DNA of 8,729 nt from DASCNA01 sp036011305 (GCA_036011305.1 DASCNA010000332.1:1-8729), one strand, 5' to 3'. Shown: positions 1 to 7,730, counted from the first letter of the stretch. The notes: a model not told the origin generated them from the letters alone. Program-made: numbers and translations.

Positions 1-2928
1 TCCTTGTTTAGTTACATGGAAGTTCTTACCTGCTTCTGTAAAACTGGGGTTTCCTAAGTGACCACTTTCATTTGTTTGATCAATAAGTTCTGTTGGCCAA
101 GTATCTATTACTGGTGCAGAACCAAGACCAAATATTTCATCCTGACCGACAAGCCAGTCACTGCTCCATTCTGGTGTTGTTACCGACTCAAATCCTGATT
201 GGGTTGTCAAAATTTTCTTATAGATTAGTCCTTCAGGATTGATACCTTCAATAAATCCAGACAAATACAATCCGTCATTAAATGGACTTTGAAAAACTCT
301 ATGGTCTATAAAACCAAATGTTTTATGAGCATTGGTTTCTGCCAAGTATTCAGCCATATCTTCTTTAGAAAGATATGTTTGACCTAAAAATGCATGCCTA
401 CTAACAATATTTGGCTGGCCCAATACAATTAGAGTTTTAGTTCTTATTAGAATATATTCGTAGATATTTGCTGGAACTTGAAAGGTCACTTCAATAGTCT
501 CTGTTCCCGTTGCAGATGCGCCTCCCAGAAGAATAGGTTCTGACCAGCACCATCCAATTGTATCTTCTTTTGGAATTCTAAAAGATAAATGATAGGTATA
601 ATTACCTATCGCCGCTACACCAGATTCAGAACCAAGTTGCACAGAAGAAGAGTAGCCTCCTTCTGCTGTTAAATCTGGATACTCTTGAAACAGCTCTTCT
701 GCTTGTACAGGTCCTTCGAATCTGCCTATTGTTCTTTTTAAGTCTGTTAAACCCAAAAATTGTGTTGTTTCTAAGTCTTCATACAGTTGAGAGTTGTTTG
801 GATTGGATGAGACAATTAGGTTCTTTAAGCCTGTATTTTCTTTCCAGATTTCTAGTGCTGTTGGTTGTAATGTACTGGCATCACCGTTTGTCGGATCTGC
901 CCCTTCAACTGTTGGAGCTATCCCATCAAAACTGTAGTTGATGTGCGAAAGCGCTGGCCCTGGACCTATACTTGGATCAAAGCTGCTCCATTGTAATTTC
1001 AGTTTTTCATTTTGACCATCCCACCACAACCTTCCTCTATTGTGGCTTATATCTTGTGCTTTATCTGCAAGTTCTAGTACTGCATTTCCATAAGTAGTAG
1101 CTGCGTCTGCAAGAAGATCTTGATAAGTTGGGTTCGCTTCCAACCTCACATAGGTTGGACCAAATTCTCTTGTTATGACATAGTTTCCAAACATAAGATT
1201 TCTATCTTCTCGAATTCCGGGGTCAACTATAAGGTCTCCGTCAATGTTGGTACTAGAGTTCACGATATTCACATCGTAATTGGAAGGCAAGATCATTTCT
1301 GTGGACACAGGGCCCAGATTAATTAAGGATCCATTTCCCGCTTTTAAGGAAAGACCTTTGCTGAATGTTTCGTCTCCCAAGCTTAATCCTGATGATTGGC
1401 TTGGTGCCTGTATTCGATATTTATCATCCCCTCCTCCCCATACGTATCCATAGATATGCGGAGAAGTGTCTACATCAATTCCAAAATAAATCTTATTACT
1501 GTCTTGTGTTGTTAGGTCACCTATATATAATCCAGTTGCAGCATCTAGAGTTTTTTGTGAGATAATTAAATCATCAAGCATTGCATTGTGATTTGGATCT
1601 CTTTCCGCTGTTGAAGAGCTATTCTCTCTGTGCAAGTACTGGATGTGATCATCTTGATCTAGGTTGCTATGTGTCCAAACCATCCCATCTTTGTTTTCCA
1701 CAGGGGCATTTCCGTCAAAGAAACTATGGGTTAGTTTGTTCTCCTGATGTCTTCCATCATGGGAGTGATTTAAAACAATCTGTCTTAATATCGAAACGCT
1801 CTTTGAAGCAGATGGGCCACTAGATACTAGATAGAATTGTTCACCATTGCTCACAGATAATTCAAGAAACCCGTGTGGATCAGCGACTTCGATTGTGGAA
1901 TCATTTTTCTTTTTAAATATAAGGCCATGTATTGTTTTATTATTTACAGACTCTACTAGCTTTATTGTTCCCTCAGGGAATAAAGCATCGTTTGCAAGGG
2001 CATCAAAAACAGGGATTGTATAGCGGTGAAATGAAGGATTGTGAGAAGTATGAGACTCACTTATGCTCCAAATTCTTGGCAATTCACTGGACCCATATCC
2101 ACCAGTACTCGTATCAGACTCATCATTAAAATCCTCACTTCCAAATAAACATGGTTGTGGAATCTTTTGTTCCATGTCATGTACATCTATATTAAGTGGT
2201 TTCCTTTGTGGAATCTTAATGTCGTATACACTTGCAGAGACAAAGGTTGCAGATAGTGTTGATGAACCAACTTCTCTGGGATCCGGAATAACTCCAGGAA
2301 GGATATTTCCATCGTCACCAAGAATCTTTCCAAATGCCCAGTCATCAGGATTAACCCAGTAACCAATATAGATGTGAGTGCCACTTTCGAATGGCGTTGG
2401 AAATCTAAACCTTCCAGTGTCTGTATCAACAAAGAATTTATTTGGATTACTTATGCCGATCTCTTCTTCTTTTAATGCGATTCCTCCCTGGGTAAGGGTA
2501 GTTGAAAATGTGATCTGAGCTGATCCATCTGAAACAAGGAATCCAAAACCATCATCACCACTCTGACCTGTATAATTAGTATTGTTATAGGGCTTGAATG
2601 TTAAATAGCCTGTGGTCTTTTTATCAAATACTTCGTCTAATTTTTCAATGTAGTAAAAAGGAATACCGATACCATTGGCATCTTGTAAGGAAAATAAAGC
2701 AGGGTTGAGGTAATTGTTTTCACCAAGAACACGACCGAGGGATGGCATCTGTAGTCCTTTGAATACGGCATCTCCTCCTGTTCCCCAAAGATCTCCAATT
2801 GCATTTTCTATAATACGCATGCCTGTCTTTGCTTGAGTTGATATTGCTGTTAGCTTTTCAGCGCTGGGTTGTTCACCTGGAGTGAAAACTACTTCTACGG
2901 GATATGTTGTTCTTAATTTGTCAGCCAT
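1..2928 (-). CDS. Large tail fibre-like protein (3' partial, at least 976 residues)
   Basis: The frame runs open from the ATG at 2928 to the window edge, 976 codons without a stop, so the C-terminus is missing. The N-terminal 75 residues (YPVEVVFTPGEQPSAEKL, 9-26; then GDLWGTGGDAVFKGLQMPSL, 45-64) look like a baseplate-docking domain. A beta module follows (FFVDTDTGRF at 165-174, HIYIGY at 185-190). Residues 388-447 are histidine-rich: NHSHDGRH (387-394), LTHSFFDG (399-406), and DDHIQYLHREN (426-436). DDHxQYL is a recurrent tail-fibre motif, usually near trimerisation or shaft segments. Residues about 456-640 are repetitive Gly/Asp/Asn-rich beta sequence typical of fibre shafts (YIGDL, GDLIVDPG). 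Residues about 770-835 look like a fibronectin III-type fold (GNYTYHLSFRIP at 775-786, IYEYILIRT at 822-830). There is no enzyme motif. It is the last gene in the window and the likely receptor-binding fibre. I confirmed the frame by translating every line of the sequence. Confidence 0.87.
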   Translation of the reverse strand, partial: MADKLRTTYPVEVVFTPGEQPSAEKLTAISTQAKTGMRIIENAIGDLWGTGGDAVFKGLQMPSLGRVLGENNYLNPALFSLQDANGIGIPFYYIEKLDEVFDKKTTGYLTFKPYNNTNYTGQSGDDGFGFLVSDGSAQITFSTTLTQGGIALKEEEIGISNPNKFFVDTDTGRFRFPTPFESGTHIYIGYWVNPDDWAFGKILGDDGNILPGVIPDPREVGSSTLSATFVSASVYDIKIPQRKPLNIDVHDMEQKIPQPCLFGSEDFNDESDTSTGGYGSSELPRIWSISESHTSHNPSFHRYTIPVFDALANDALFPEGTIKLVESVNNKTIHGLIFKKKNDSTIEVADPHGFLELSVSNGEQFYLVSSGPSASKSVSILRQIVLNHSHDGRHQENKLTHSFFDGNAPVENKDGMVWTHSNLDQDDHIQYLHRENSSSTAERDPNHNAMLDDLIISQKTLDAATGLYIGDLTTQDSNKIYFGIDVDTSPHIYGYVWGGGDDKYRIQAPSQSSGLSLGDETFSKGLSLKAGNGSLINLGPVSTEMILPSNYDVNIVNSSTNIDGDLIVDPGIREDRNLMFGNYVITREFGPTYVRLEANPTYQDLLADAATTYGNAVLELADKAQDISHNRGRLWWDGQNEKLKLQWSSFDPSIGPGPALSHINYSFDGIAPTVEGADPTNGDASTLQPTALEIWKENTGLKNLIVSSNPNNSQLYEDLETTQFLGLTDLKRTIGRFEGPVQAEELFQEYPDLTAEGGYSSSVQLGSESGVAAIGNYTYHLSFRIPKEDTIGWCWSEPILLGGASATGTETIEVTFQVPANIYEYILIRTKTLIVLGQPNIVSRHAFLGQTYLSKEDMAEYLAETNAHKTFGFIDHRVFQSPFNDGLYLSGFIEGINPEGLIYKKILTTQSGFESVTTPEWSSDWLVGQDEIFGLGSAPVIDTWPTELIDQTNESGHLGNPSFTEAGKNFHVTKQG

Positions 2929-2936
2929 TGCTGGTA

Positions 2937-2943
2937 CCTCTTT
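2937..2943 (-). promoter_or_regulatory. Ribosome binding site of the tail fibre gene
   Basis: The coding strand reads AAAGAGG, then 8 nt, then ATG. It lies in the 20-nt gap after the TAA of the 708-residue gene, the longest gap in the window, and supports the ATG at 2928 as the fibre start. No promoter or hairpin terminator is visible in this gap. Confidence 0.85.
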
Positions 2944-2948
2944 AAACT

Positions 2949-5075
2949 TTAATTATTTTCTTTTGTTAGGAATGTTATCCTATCTAATAAACTTGCGACT
3001 GTAATCCCCTGGGGGTTGCCAATCCTAAATCCTATAGGAATGGTTGCTTTGTCTGCGTCTGGAATTATAGCTACAGGTGTTACGTCTGTTGTAGCGCCTG
3101 GGATATTGTCTTCATATGGTTCATTTATGTCAGCAGGGACTGTTGATTTGCTAGACAATAAACCAGCAAGATGCTCAGCGGACAAGCTGTCTAATGCTTC
3201 TGTGTAGTATACACCATTTAGGCTGTCGGGTAACATTATATTTAACAAAATCTCATTAGAAAAAATTCTCTGTCCTGCTGCGTTTTTTGCCCAGGCTTTA
3301 ATTTTTACTGTTTTATTGGCAACAACAAAATACTTAAAGATGTCAGGGTTTATGTCAGTTAAATCAAAATCATAAGTAATCGTTGAGCTATTTATATCTA
3401 TGTTTTCGGGTTTAATTGGTTTCCAAACAGGTTCGCTAAGACTGCTTCTATCTCCTGTATTTGGATGCACATATCTGGAAGTGTCATCCCGCTCTACAAA
3501 GATCATAGTTTTACGACCTCTTATCTCGTGTCCAGTAACATCTGTATCCAATTCAAAAGGCCTGGTAAACGGATAATGAAAATCATTTAAACTGTATTGA
3601 CCTTGATGTTGTCGATACATTTCTTCATAATCTTTACTATTTATTCCTGCCTCAGTTATCTGTTCGTCAGCAAAATATCCCTCCGGTTCCCAATAGCTAT
3701 TTAGAGCTACTGAATCTAATCCAAAGAACTTATCACCAGAGTCTACGGCATATAGGAAAATTTTATCAATACTTGTGTCCGTAGTGCTCGGAACCAACAG
3801 GGTTGATTTCCCATTGGTGACTAAAATATCCTCTATATGAACATAAGTTCCAAGGTCATTTATTGAGGAAGGGGCAGAGTAAGACATGTAGGCTTCCCCG
3901 TTATGATTCGTTATTGAGGACGGATCATCCGTATAGTCTCCATAACCTCCTGGAGGTTCATGTTCCCAGTCAAAGAAAACCCTAATGCCTTCTAGTAAGC
4001 TCCCTACTTGATTCCTTACTGTAGCTGTCAGTATTGTGGCGTTATTCCCAAGATTTAAAATATAGTCATTAGAAGGAAAGTTAGATGGAAACTGTATGGG
4101 CAGATCTGCTTCGAGTTCAATACTAAATGGATCTAAGATCTCTGTCGTGATTTGAATAAACCCCCTATTGGTTCCAACATGCAGTGGATTTATATTAGCG
4201 GTTTCTGCTGCAATCTCTCCAGAAGAAAACTCTGGTTCATATGTAACCGCATAGCTTCGAAGAAAAACAATGACAACATCGGTATCGTTAAGACCATCAC
4301 TTGCTGCATTGATCCTGGTTAATACACCAAGATCTTCATCTAAGCTCCAGTGGTTAACATTGTGGTTAGATGAAGAGACAGGGAATGCAGAAAGCTGTAT
4401 ATTTGTTGTATCCGCAGTTATTGGAAATGTTTCAGTAATGGAATCAAATGTTGCATCTGCCTGATGGATAACAATTCTTATTTCTGCCGGATTGGTTATT
4501 GTATCAATTGTAAAATGACCCTCTTCTGGAGGATTGATTGTCCCGTCTGAACTTAGCTCAACAGTATATCTCAACTCTTTACTGATTAATAACTGTGAAT
4601 TACTAAGGTCCCTATTGTAGTTTCTAACGAATACGGGAGTTAGGGCTTTATTCTTATTGCCCAGCACATGGAAAAACTCTCCAGTCTCTAGCTCTAACAT
4701 CTCTGTTATGTATTGATCACTGAAGAGATACCATTCCTTATTGTGGATATGGTAGGTTCCTGAATTGATAATTGGTGTCCACTTTTTTAGATGTTCTACT
4801 TCTTTTGTAATCAGATTCTTTAGGAGGATGTCATCTTCATATCCAAAACCCGATTGGTAATATAGCTTATCCAGGACTAGTTCTGCATCATAAATTGTTG
4901 GGACATAAGAAAATTCAGATAACTCAGAATAAACAGGCCACATAAACTTTCCCCACTCCCAGCCTTTGATTTTATTATTGGTTCCGGGATGAGCAGTGTC
5001 TACGTATTTAGACCGATGCCCCGTTTGTATGGAGATAGGAGAGGAGGCGATATTTATCAAAACGTCTAAGTTCAC
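2949..5075 (-). CDS. Multidomain tail protein/adhesin with Big_1-like Ig domain (GTG start)
   Basis: A 708-residue virion protein of no named family that I recognise. Residues 1-160 form a Trp/Tyr-rich N-terminal domain (GWEWGKFMWPVY, 38-49), possibly the attachment to the baseplate. Residues about 160-320 are beta-rich and include a copy of the recurring module (WSLDEDLGVLTRI, 243-255). Residues about 339-428 match a bacterial Ig-like (Big_1/invasin-type) pattern: ATILTATVRNQVGSLLEGIR (346-365), then VFFDW (366-370), a loop, and NHNGEAYMSYSAPS (390-403). Residues about 437-615 look like further beta-sandwich (KTMIFVERDDTSRYVHP at 522-538, KYFVVANKTVKIKAWAKNA at 581-599). The C-terminus is polar with a Pro/Thr/Asp-rich stretch (645-680). 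There is no secretion signal. The GTG start is 2 nt after the preceding stop, implying coupling. It probably forms a rim, collar or side-fibre component that touches host surface sugars; that role is inferred from the Ig domain and position. It ends in TAA. Confidence 0.8.
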   Translation of the reverse strand: MNLDVLINIASSPISIQTGHRSKYVDTAHPGTNNKIKGWEWGKFMWPVYSELSEFSYVPTIYDAELVLDKLYYQSGFGYEDDILLKNLITKEVEHLKKWTPIINSGTYHIHNKEWYLFSDQYITEMLELETGEFFHVLGNKNKALTPVFVRNYNRDLSNSQLLISKELRYTVELSSDGTINPPEEGHFTIDTITNPAEIRIVIHQADATFDSITETFPITADTTNIQLSAFPVSSSNHNVNHWSLDEDLGVLTRINAASDGLNDTDVVIVFLRSYAVTYEPEFSSGEIAAETANINPLHVGTNRGFIQITTEILDPFSIELEADLPIQFPSNFPSNDYILNLGNNATILTATVRNQVGSLLEGIRVFFDWEHEPPGGYGDYTDDPSSITNHNGEAYMSYSAPSSINDLGTYVHIEDILVTNGKSTLLVPSTTDTSIDKIFLYAVDSGDKFFGLDSVALNSYWEPEGYFADEQITEAGINSKDYEEMYRQHQGQYSLNDFHYPFTRPFELDTDVTGHEIRGRKTMIFVERDDTSRYVHPNTGDRSSLSEPVWKPIKPENIDINSSTITYDFDLTDINPDIFKYFVVANKTVKIKAWAKNAAGQRIFSNEILLNIMLPDSLNGVYYTEALDSLSAEHLAGLLSSKSTVPADINEPYEDNIPGATTDVTPVAIIPDADKATIPIGFRIGNPQGITVASLLDRITFLTKENN

Positions 5076-5077
5076 AA

Positions 5078-5983
5078 TTAGGCCTTATAGGTGGTGGGGT
5101 AGACACTAAGTAATTCATTGATTACATCCGCACCAAAAGAAGTCGGTAACCCATTTACATATGTATCATCTGATTGAAGAATTTGTTGAAATAAAAATTT
5201 CTTAAAATGTTCATTCTGTAAGCTATTAACAATCACAGGACTAGACATAACTAAAAACTCATCATTGCGATGTTGATAGCTAATCATAGATCCACTGGCT
5301 GGGATCTCTGAACATTCTATAGTTCCAGTAACATAATTAATCCTATAATCTCCAGATCCAAGAACAGCGTTTAAGTCTGTTATTTTATTTTTCAAGGTAT
5401 TCGAGACTATATATTCACTTCCCTCTATAACTCCTTGATTATCTAGATTAATCCTAGAACCCTTTCCAGTCAAGATTTCTCCACGAACATTCTTTGCAGA
5501 GGTCTGTTCGAAAATACACATCGATCTCTTACTTGGATCATCTCCCAGAAGGGTCACATCGAATAGGCTTGTCGCTTCAATAGCGGTTTTTAAGTCAGTC
5601 ACAGTGTATCCTGCACCAACTTCCAGTTCCCACCTTTCAATTTCGTGTTCAGGGATATCTGTATAATAGTCTTCGTATATACAACATCTAGTATCTTTAA
5701 ATGAAATGCATAAGCCATTGTGTGTGTTTACCGCGCCACTAACTGGTGTGATGAGCATCTCCCTGTCGATTGCTAATCCCAACTCTCTTGTAATTCCATG
5801 TATGAGTCCTGCATATGTAGAGTTTGCTCTATGAACAAATACGTCCATAAGTCTTTGTTTATACTCTGCATTTCTCTCTCCATTTAATCTTTTCAATCCT
5901 AGAGCTAAACCATGCCTATCTAGTTCATTAAATATCTGGTGTTGCTGAAAATCAGCATCGGTAAAATTAAGAGATGAAGGCAT
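5078..5983 (-). CDS. Baseplate-type structural protein with C-terminal beta module
   Basis: A 301-residue protein. Residues 12-70 are mostly helical and contain LKRLNGERNAEYKQRLMDVF (30-49) followed by ANSTYAGLIHGITRELGL (53-70). From memory this pattern is typical of phage tail and baseplate proteins encoded near gpJ/gpI; I could not search for it. Residues about 75-185 are mixed, with a cysteine pair (TRCCIYEDYY, 98-107). Residues 185-240 form a beta module, with YRINYVTGTI (213-222) and SGSMISY (230-236). The last 60 residues are helical. It probably belongs to the baseplate rim or a fibre adaptor. The start is the only reasonable ATG: the frame closes three codons upstream at the TAA of the preceding gene and the next Met is residue 46. 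The ribosome site is poor (nearest GGAG at 5999-6002, 15 nt away), so translation probably depends on ribosomes finishing the upstream gene 6 nt earlier. It ends in TAA. Confidence 0.82.
   Translation of the reverse strand: MPSSLNFTDADFQQHQIFNELDRHGLALGLKRLNGERNAEYKQRLMDVFVHRANSTYAGLIHGITRELGLAIDREMLITPVSGAVNTHNGLCISFKDTRCCIYEDYYTDIPEHEIERWELEVGAGYTVTDLKTAIEATSLFDVTLLGDDPSKRSMCIFEQTSAKNVRGEILTGKGSRINLDNQGVIEGSEYIVSNTLKNKITDLNAVLGSGDYRINYVTGTIECSEIPASGSMISYQHRNDEFLVMSSPVIVNSLQNEHFKKFLFQQILQSDDTYVNGLPTSFGADVINELLSVYPTTYKA
5083..5086 (-). promoter_or_regulatory. Weak ribosome binding site before a GTG start
   Basis: The coding strand reads AAGGCCTAATTGTG. An AAGG lies 7 nt before the GTG and sits inside the last codons of the 301-residue gene, whose TAA is 2 nt from the GTG. 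The frame of the GTG closes at a TAA four codons upstream, leaving GTG as the only conventional upstream start. The alternative, ATT one codon earlier, is much less likely. Confidence 0.65.
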
Positions 5984-5989
5984 TTGTTT

Positions 5990-7720
5990 TTATGGATACT
6001 CCACTTTTAAGTCTTTGTATTTTTCATGTAAATAGATTATTTTTCTTTCATAATCAAACAATGCTAAGTTTTTATGAACATTTATTTCGTGATAATTTAA
6101 ATTTGTTTTTATCCACAGCTTTTGATCTGAATCAAGAAACAAACCAGAAGGGTCCTCCCCACTGACTTTGACCCCCATCTCTTCAAGATCAAATGTTTTT
6201 AAAGGCTTTTTGCTTTTGCTTTTGACTATTTTTTTTATTACCTCTGTCGTGTTATCAGAGAAAATAACTTCACCTATCAAGATGTATTCACCAGTGTTTA
6301 GCAATATGGGAGTTTCTACAGATTTTAATATTCTATCTTTCTGAAAAACCAAATCATAGTTGGTATCGTCACCAGAGAGATAAGCTATGGTTCCATTAAA
6401 GCTATAAGAAACCTTAACTCCTGCAACATTTTTTAAAAATTTACTATGAGTTAAATGGTAAGAAATTGTTTCTCCAATAACAATATCCTCATTATCGATT
6501 AGTATATCAATACTGGGATTATTTGTTAAGTCCTTTAATTCATTAATACTATCATTGCTTTCCTTGTCAAGATCATACAGGCATAGCTTCTCTTTATCGT
6601 TAGCATCTTTTACAAGTGCCCAGCATTGGTTTTTAAAAGGAATAAGTTCTATATCTTTTATTTCTTTTATATCTTGATTACTCTTATCCTTCAGGTTCCA
6701 TCTATCTTTAGAAACTTTCCCCACGTTTCCTTTCATAACCATCTTCCAGTCCTGTGTTGCATACTCTGCTCTTTCAAGCACACCCCTGTTCTGCACATCT
6801 AATGTGCCCCAGAATTCATCAATTTTTCTTCTATCTTTTGACCAACGAGTATTTGATAGGGATAGATAGTCTTCTTTCGATGCACCGTCAGCATAAATTT
6901 TCAAATAGGAGTCTTCTTCGTATGTGGTGTTTCCGCAATTCAAAACAGGTGTTGTCTTGCTTAGGATATCTAAGGGGGTGATGCTAGTGATACTTCTCCA
7001 TTCTTTTTTGCTTGTTACGGTAGTTTCCCAAGGAAAAACTATGATTTCAGAATCTTCCATTTCCCTGCGATTGATTCCCTTTATCAATATTCTAGATCTT
7101 GCAAGCCTCCCCTCTTCTTTTCTAAAATAGGGGTGACCTGCGATTAAAGTAAAATAAAAATAGCCTGCACCTCTTACCTCTCTTAAGGGATGCAATATTG
7201 TTTCTAGCGAATAGAGTTCATCTATTTTCTTCTGCAAGGTGATGCTCTGTATTTCTGAACCCCCACCGTATGGAACTTTTTTTCCAGCACTAACTGCATC
7301 CGGCTTGCTGTCCTCCCAGAAGGTTTTTATGTTTCCATCCTCGATAAGTGTTATAGCTGCCTTTGGGTTTGTAGAGGTATCTACTAAATTATCCTCTTCA
7401 GAAGAAATCATTACCCCGTCTATAGTCCCTTCAATTGTTGTAGGAGGGACATAGGTTACGGTTTGTGTGTTGACATTATCTTCTGTAAAGATGAAATTTG
7501 GATCAAAATGGATTTTAAATAACTGATCTATCTCTGCAAGATTTGCTGTAGATAACAAAGTGTTCTTGTCTACTTTTTGTAAGGCAAAAGCCAAATCCTC
7601 TGCTTCATTGGCAATGGCATTTAATAAACGTTGTCCATTTGAGTCTGGATCATTTCTTATCTTTGACCATGCTGGGAAAGCATTTGCAAGCTCTTGGGTT
7701 AGGGGTGATTGTTTACCCAT
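5990..7720 (-). CDS. Baseplate/tail structural protein with helical N-terminus and beta-rich C-terminus
   Basis: A 576-residue protein; I do not recognise a named family across its length. Its position directly after baseplate J is where wedge or rim proteins (gpI-like) are usually encoded. Residues 1-75 look helical (LLNAIANEAEDLAFALQKV at 32-50) and resemble docking segments of tail proteins. Residues 80-350 are mixed, with an aromatic and glycine-rich core (GAGYFYFTLIAGHPYF, 184-199). Residues about 403-500 have alternating beta-strand character with an Ig-like look (GETISYHLTH at 416-425, GEYILIGEVIFSDN at 477-490). A Lys/Ser linker (KSKSKKPLK, 500-508) leads to a C-terminal beta part ending in a strand pair (LFDYERKIIYL at 554-564, LKVEY at 571-575). 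The first half has ordinary GC; residues about 354-573 are encoded at about 30% GC, suggesting a different history. There is no signal peptide or membrane segment. It ends in TAA, in the same frame as the next gene. Function is inferred from position. Confidence 0.8.
   Translation of the reverse strand: MGKQSPLTQELANAFPAWSKIRNDPDSNGQRLLNAIANEAEDLAFALQKVDKNTLLSTANLAEIDQLFKIHFDPNFIFTEDNVNTQTVTYVPPTTIEGTIDGVMISSEEDNLVDTSTNPKAAITLIEDGNIKTFWEDSKPDAVSAGKKVPYGGGSEIQSITLQKKIDELYSLETILHPLREVRGAGYFYFTLIAGHPYFRKEEGRLARSRILIKGINRREMEDSEIIVFPWETTVTSKKEWRSITSITPLDILSKTTPVLNCGNTTYEEDSYLKIYADGASKEDYLSLSNTRWSKDRRKIDEFWGTLDVQNRGVLERAEYATQDWKMVMKGNVGKVSKDRWNLKDKSNQDIKEIKDIELIPFKNQCWALVKDANDKEKLCLYDLDKESNDSINELKDLTNNPSIDILIDNEDIVIGETISYHLTHSKFLKNVAGVKVSYSFNGTIAYLSGDDTNYDLVFQKDRILKSVETPILLNTGEYILIGEVIFSDNTTEVIKKIVKSKSKKPLKTFDLEEMGVKVSGEDPSGLFLDSDQKLWIKTNLNYHEINVHKNLALFDYERKIIYLHEKYKDLKVEYP
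6205..6236 (-). repeat. Hexamer simple repeat and eight-A run in a linker
   Basis: On the coding strand an uninterrupted run of eight A (6229-6236) is followed, after TAGTC, by three near-identical units of AAAAGC type (6205-6223 on the plus strand read GCTTTTT GCTTTT GCTTTT). In frame they encode part of the I-K-K-I-V-K-S-K-S-K-K linker of the 576-residue protein, between its Ig-like part and its C-terminal beta part. Both elements are prone to replication slippage. The A run also has the A_AAA_AAA shape of a -1 ribosomal slippery site in the correct frame. Confidence 0.8.
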
Positions 7721-7725
7721 GACTT

Positions 7726-7730
7726 CTCCT
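7726..7730 (-). promoter_or_regulatory. Ribosome binding site overlapping the J-like stop codon
   Basis: On the coding strand the sequence reads TAGGAGAAGTCATG. The AGGAG uses the last two bases of the TAG stop of the baseplate J-like gene and sits 5 nt before the ATG of the next gene. This overlap fixes the start of the 576-residue protein and implies that its translation is coupled to the end of the J-like gene. Confidence 0.85.

Noticed and set aside
729..2362. Several plus-strand open frames of 65-99 codons.
   Set aside because: They lie wholly opposite the 976-codon fibre frame, have no convincing ribosome sites, and encode Cys/His/Leu-rich sequence typical of antisense shadows.
2187..2432. 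An 81-codon frame on the minus strand inside the fibre gene.
   Set aside because: Out-of-frame shadow of the fibre on the same strand; no independent evidence of translation.
2929..2948. A possible promoter or terminator in the longest intergenic gap.
   Set aside because: Only 20 nt, fully used by a ribosome site; no GC-rich hairpin with a T run and no room for -35/-10 elements.
3389..3396. TATAAATA on the minus strand, identical to a T4 late promoter octamer.
   Set aside because: It lies inside the 708-residue gene, about 460 nt from the next start, and encodes ordinary in-frame residues. One octamer in AT-rich DNA is expected by chance and no other gene start here has one.
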